A stretch of 32,007 nt of DNA from CALARM01 sp964431735 (lineage in GTDB: Bacteria; Vulcanimicrobiota; SpSt-956; JAKJGF01): the NCBI GenBank assembly GCA_964431735.1, contig CAYSLJ010000080.1, forward strand, positions 1 through 32,007, written 5' to 3'. The notes under the pieces are model-generated. The model worked only from the letters and a program-made list of their open reading frames with translations, was not told the origin of the DNA and made no database searches. This document shows, piece after piece, positions 30,804-32,007 of this stretch. Position numbers and translations under genes: made by a program. Each line of letters begins with the position of its first letter. Position 1 is the stretch's first letter.

Positions 30804-31562
30804 TTACCACCATTTTTTAAGTTTATCTCTGCTCAATAAGAGATAGTCCCTGTGAGGAGAAAATATTTCAAGTGTTATTGTATTATCATAGCCTGAGTTC
30901 TTTATTATTTTTATTATATTTTTCCAGTTTATATTACCGCAACCTAAAGGGAGATGGTCATCATGGAAGCCTTTATTATCAGAAAAATGGAGATGAACTA
31001 TTTTATCACTTAATTTACTGAAAAAACTTTTTGTAAGATTTTTTTCCTGACATATATTGGCGTGTCCTACATCAAGATGCATTCTTATATCGGGAATTTC
31101 CGAACAAATTCTCTCAAATACTGCCGCACTATCGAAAGGTTTCATAAAATTTTCAACCATAAGAGTCATATCGACTGCCTTACATAATTCACTGATATGC
31201 CTGAAAAATTCTATATTCTCTTTTATTTTATCTTCATCCGGCATCTGAGGAGCATTATAAGAAGGATGAATATTCATAAGTTTTATACCGAGTTGATTGA
31301 ATATATCTATATAAGTCTTAAATTCATCCATACAGGCTTTTCTTATTGATTTCACAGGAAAAATAAATGGCAGAAATGGATTTGTATGGCCTACTGCTTC
31401 AAGATTAAAATCCTCCAGTAATGATTTAACTTCTTTCAAATCAAAGTCATAGGCGCCGGGAGGTTCTATAGTGAGATCTATAAAATCAAAGCCATTTTCT
31501 GAAATCCACTTGATTTCATCTATTAATTTATAACCGGGATGATTCAATACACCTGTTTTCAT
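30804..31562 (-). CDS. Sugar phosphate isomerase/epimerase (AP endonuclease-2 TIM barrel)
   Basis: A 252-residue TIM-barrel protein of the xylose-isomerase-like superfamily. Visible are the NGFDFIDLTIEPPGAYDFD strand, EAVGHTNPFLPF, IHPSYNAPQMP (metal-side His), MLMVENFMKPF (a conserved Glu), DIRMHLDVGHANIC (Asp-x-Gly-His), IVHLHFSDNKGFHDDHLPLGCG and TITLEIFSPHRD. These residues form the divalent metal site of the family. Substrate is unknown; members isomerise sugars or inositols. No ribosome-binding site is clear and no sugar operon adjoins it. Confidence 0.88.
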   Translation of the reverse strand: MKTGVLNHPGYKLIDEIKWISENGFDFIDLTIEPPGAYDFDLKEVKSLLEDFNLEAVGHTNPFLPFIFPVKSIRKACMDEFKTYIDIFNQLGIKLMNIHPSYNAPQMPDEDKIKENIEFFRHISELCKAVDMTLMVENFMKPFDSAAVFERICSEIPDIRMHLDVGHANICQEKNLTKSFFSKLSDKIVHLHFSDNKGFHDDHLPLGCGNINWKNIIKIIKNSGYDNTITLEIFSPHRDYLLLSRDKLKKWW

Positions 31563-31619
31563 TATTTATATAAAATTACTGACCTGAGCATAAGCATATA
31601 ATAAGGAATGACAATTAAC

Positions 31620-31684
31620 TGTCTCAAATATATTAAATCGTGACGCGTTACGCGAGGGAACAGACTATTAATAAATTTTCATTC
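31620..31684. repeat. TGTCTC element, two-heptad copy
   Basis: Same flanks as 30548-30626, but the core is only GTGACGC and GTTACGC before GAGGG. The length difference between the two copies is exactly 14 bases. Confidence 0.75.
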
Positions 31685-31792
31685 ATTACGCGTTATGCGT
31701 CACGAGAGCAGATATATTTATGCTCACCTAAGTAAACCTTTCTCCATCAGGTAGTTCCTTTATAATTGGATTTTCTTTATAGAGATTTTTAT

Positions 31793-31940
31793 GTACCCTG
31801 ACATTGTCATATTACCTGCTTTGATAAAATAGTTATTAGCTGTTAGCGATTAGCTTTAATTATTACTCGAAAGCTAACAGCTAACTGCTAATTGCTAACT
31901 GCCAATTGCTATTTTATTAAATGTGACATTGTCAAGGTAC
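31793..31940. mobile_element. Inverted-repeat element with TTAGCTG/GCTAACT heptad arms
   Basis: 148 bases. The ends GTACCCTGACATTGTCATAT and (reverse strand) GTACCTTGACAATGTCACAT match at 17 of 20 bases; inside them GATAAAATAG faces CTATTTTATT. The centre has TTAGCTG, TTAGCGA, TTAGCTT on one side and AGCTAAC, AGCTAAC, TGCTAAT, TGCTAAC, TGCCAAT, TGCTATT on the other, all at 7-base steps. No coding potential. A MITE-like nature is inferred from the terminal repeats; only one copy is in the window. Confidence 0.6.
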
Positions 31941-31956
31941 TTTTCCTGGTAATATA

Positions 31957-32007
31957 AAGGGACTGTAAGAAAATAACCCTGGCAAATTGTTAGAACGGTT
32001 ATCATCC
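31957..32007. mobile_element. MITE-1 copy D, cut by the window end
   Basis: AAGGGACTGTAAGAAAATAA and the following bases match the left half of copy B (24560 onward) with one difference, up to the last base of the window, just before the heptad core would start. Confidence 0.7.

Larger units (their letters stand above)
31563..32007. other. Repeat-filled right end of the window
   Basis: No gene is visible. From left to right it holds the two-heptad TGTCTC element (31620-31684), a reverse ACGCGTT/ATGCGTC relic ending CGAGAGC (31685-31706), the inverted-repeat element at 31793-31940, and the beginning of a MITE-1 copy (31957 to the end). Confidence 0.7.

Overview
The window looks like chromosomal DNA of an AT-rich (about 35% GC by eye) Gram-negative-type (diderm) bacterium. 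The best lineage clue is an 842-residue outer-membrane porin carrying an N-terminal SLH domain (19661-22189). That arrangement is known from diderm 'Terrabacteria' such as Cyanobacteria, Deinococcus-Thermus, Negativicutes and several candidate phyla. A SpoIID/LytB-domain protein, a flotillin/NfeD pair, a roadblock protein, HEAT-repeat proteins and a TgpA/DUF58/MoxR cluster fit such a bacterium. I cannot name the phylum. I saw no rRNA, tRNA, phage gene, CRISPR array or transposase gene, although I had no scanning tool.

Layout. 192-2442 (minus): a YedF/DsrE-like protein, a TIGR00725 (SLOG/LOG-like) protein and a MalK-type sugar ABC ATPase. 2524-6450 (minus): SpoIID-domain protein, flotillin and NfeD-like protein. 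6802-7863 (plus): a secreted C39-type peptidase with TPRs. 7897-9868 (minus): a family-1 sugar-binding protein and a LolA-fold protein. 9953-14877 (minus): MoxR ATPase, DUF58, transglutaminase and PH-like membrane protein, a probable operon. 15057-18745 (minus): a GT2 and two GT4 glycosyltransferases with a small Hfq/Sm-like protein between the GT4 genes. 19037-24287 (minus): roadblock protein, SLH porin behind a strong promoter and long leader, and a related barrel protein without SLH. 24849-28194: a membrane HEAT protein with an FtsH-like N-terminus, YjbQ, and a convergent exported HEAT protein. 28381-31562 (minus): ComM, a 70-residue membrane protein and a TIM-barrel epimerase.

The most unusual feature is the intergenic DNA. 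Almost every gap holds short tandem arrays with a strict 7-bp period but several different sequences: GTNACGC (GC-rich, quasi-palindromic around ACGCGT), GTGAGTA/GTGAATA/GTGAGTC, TTAGAGT, CAGCTCT, TTAGCTG/GCTAACT and CACCTGA. The GTNACGC arrays behave as discrete elements with conserved flanks (AATCG on one side, GAGG on the other) and 1-4 variable heptads. They sit in the loops of several inverted-repeat-bounded elements, including a ~120-bp MITE-like family (three full copies and one cut by the window end). A second MITE-like family (TIR TACCGC...) has three copies, one with a clean 5-bp target duplication (CTAAG) at the edge of a copy of the first family. In several places these arrays supply start or stop codons, encode N-terminal residues, or occupy the position of a ribosome-binding site.

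The strongest protein-level novelties are the FtsH-like membrane module joined to HEAT repeats instead of an AAA protease, the divergent Hfq-like protein inside a glycosyltransferase cluster, and the paralogous pair of barrels with and without an SLH anchor.
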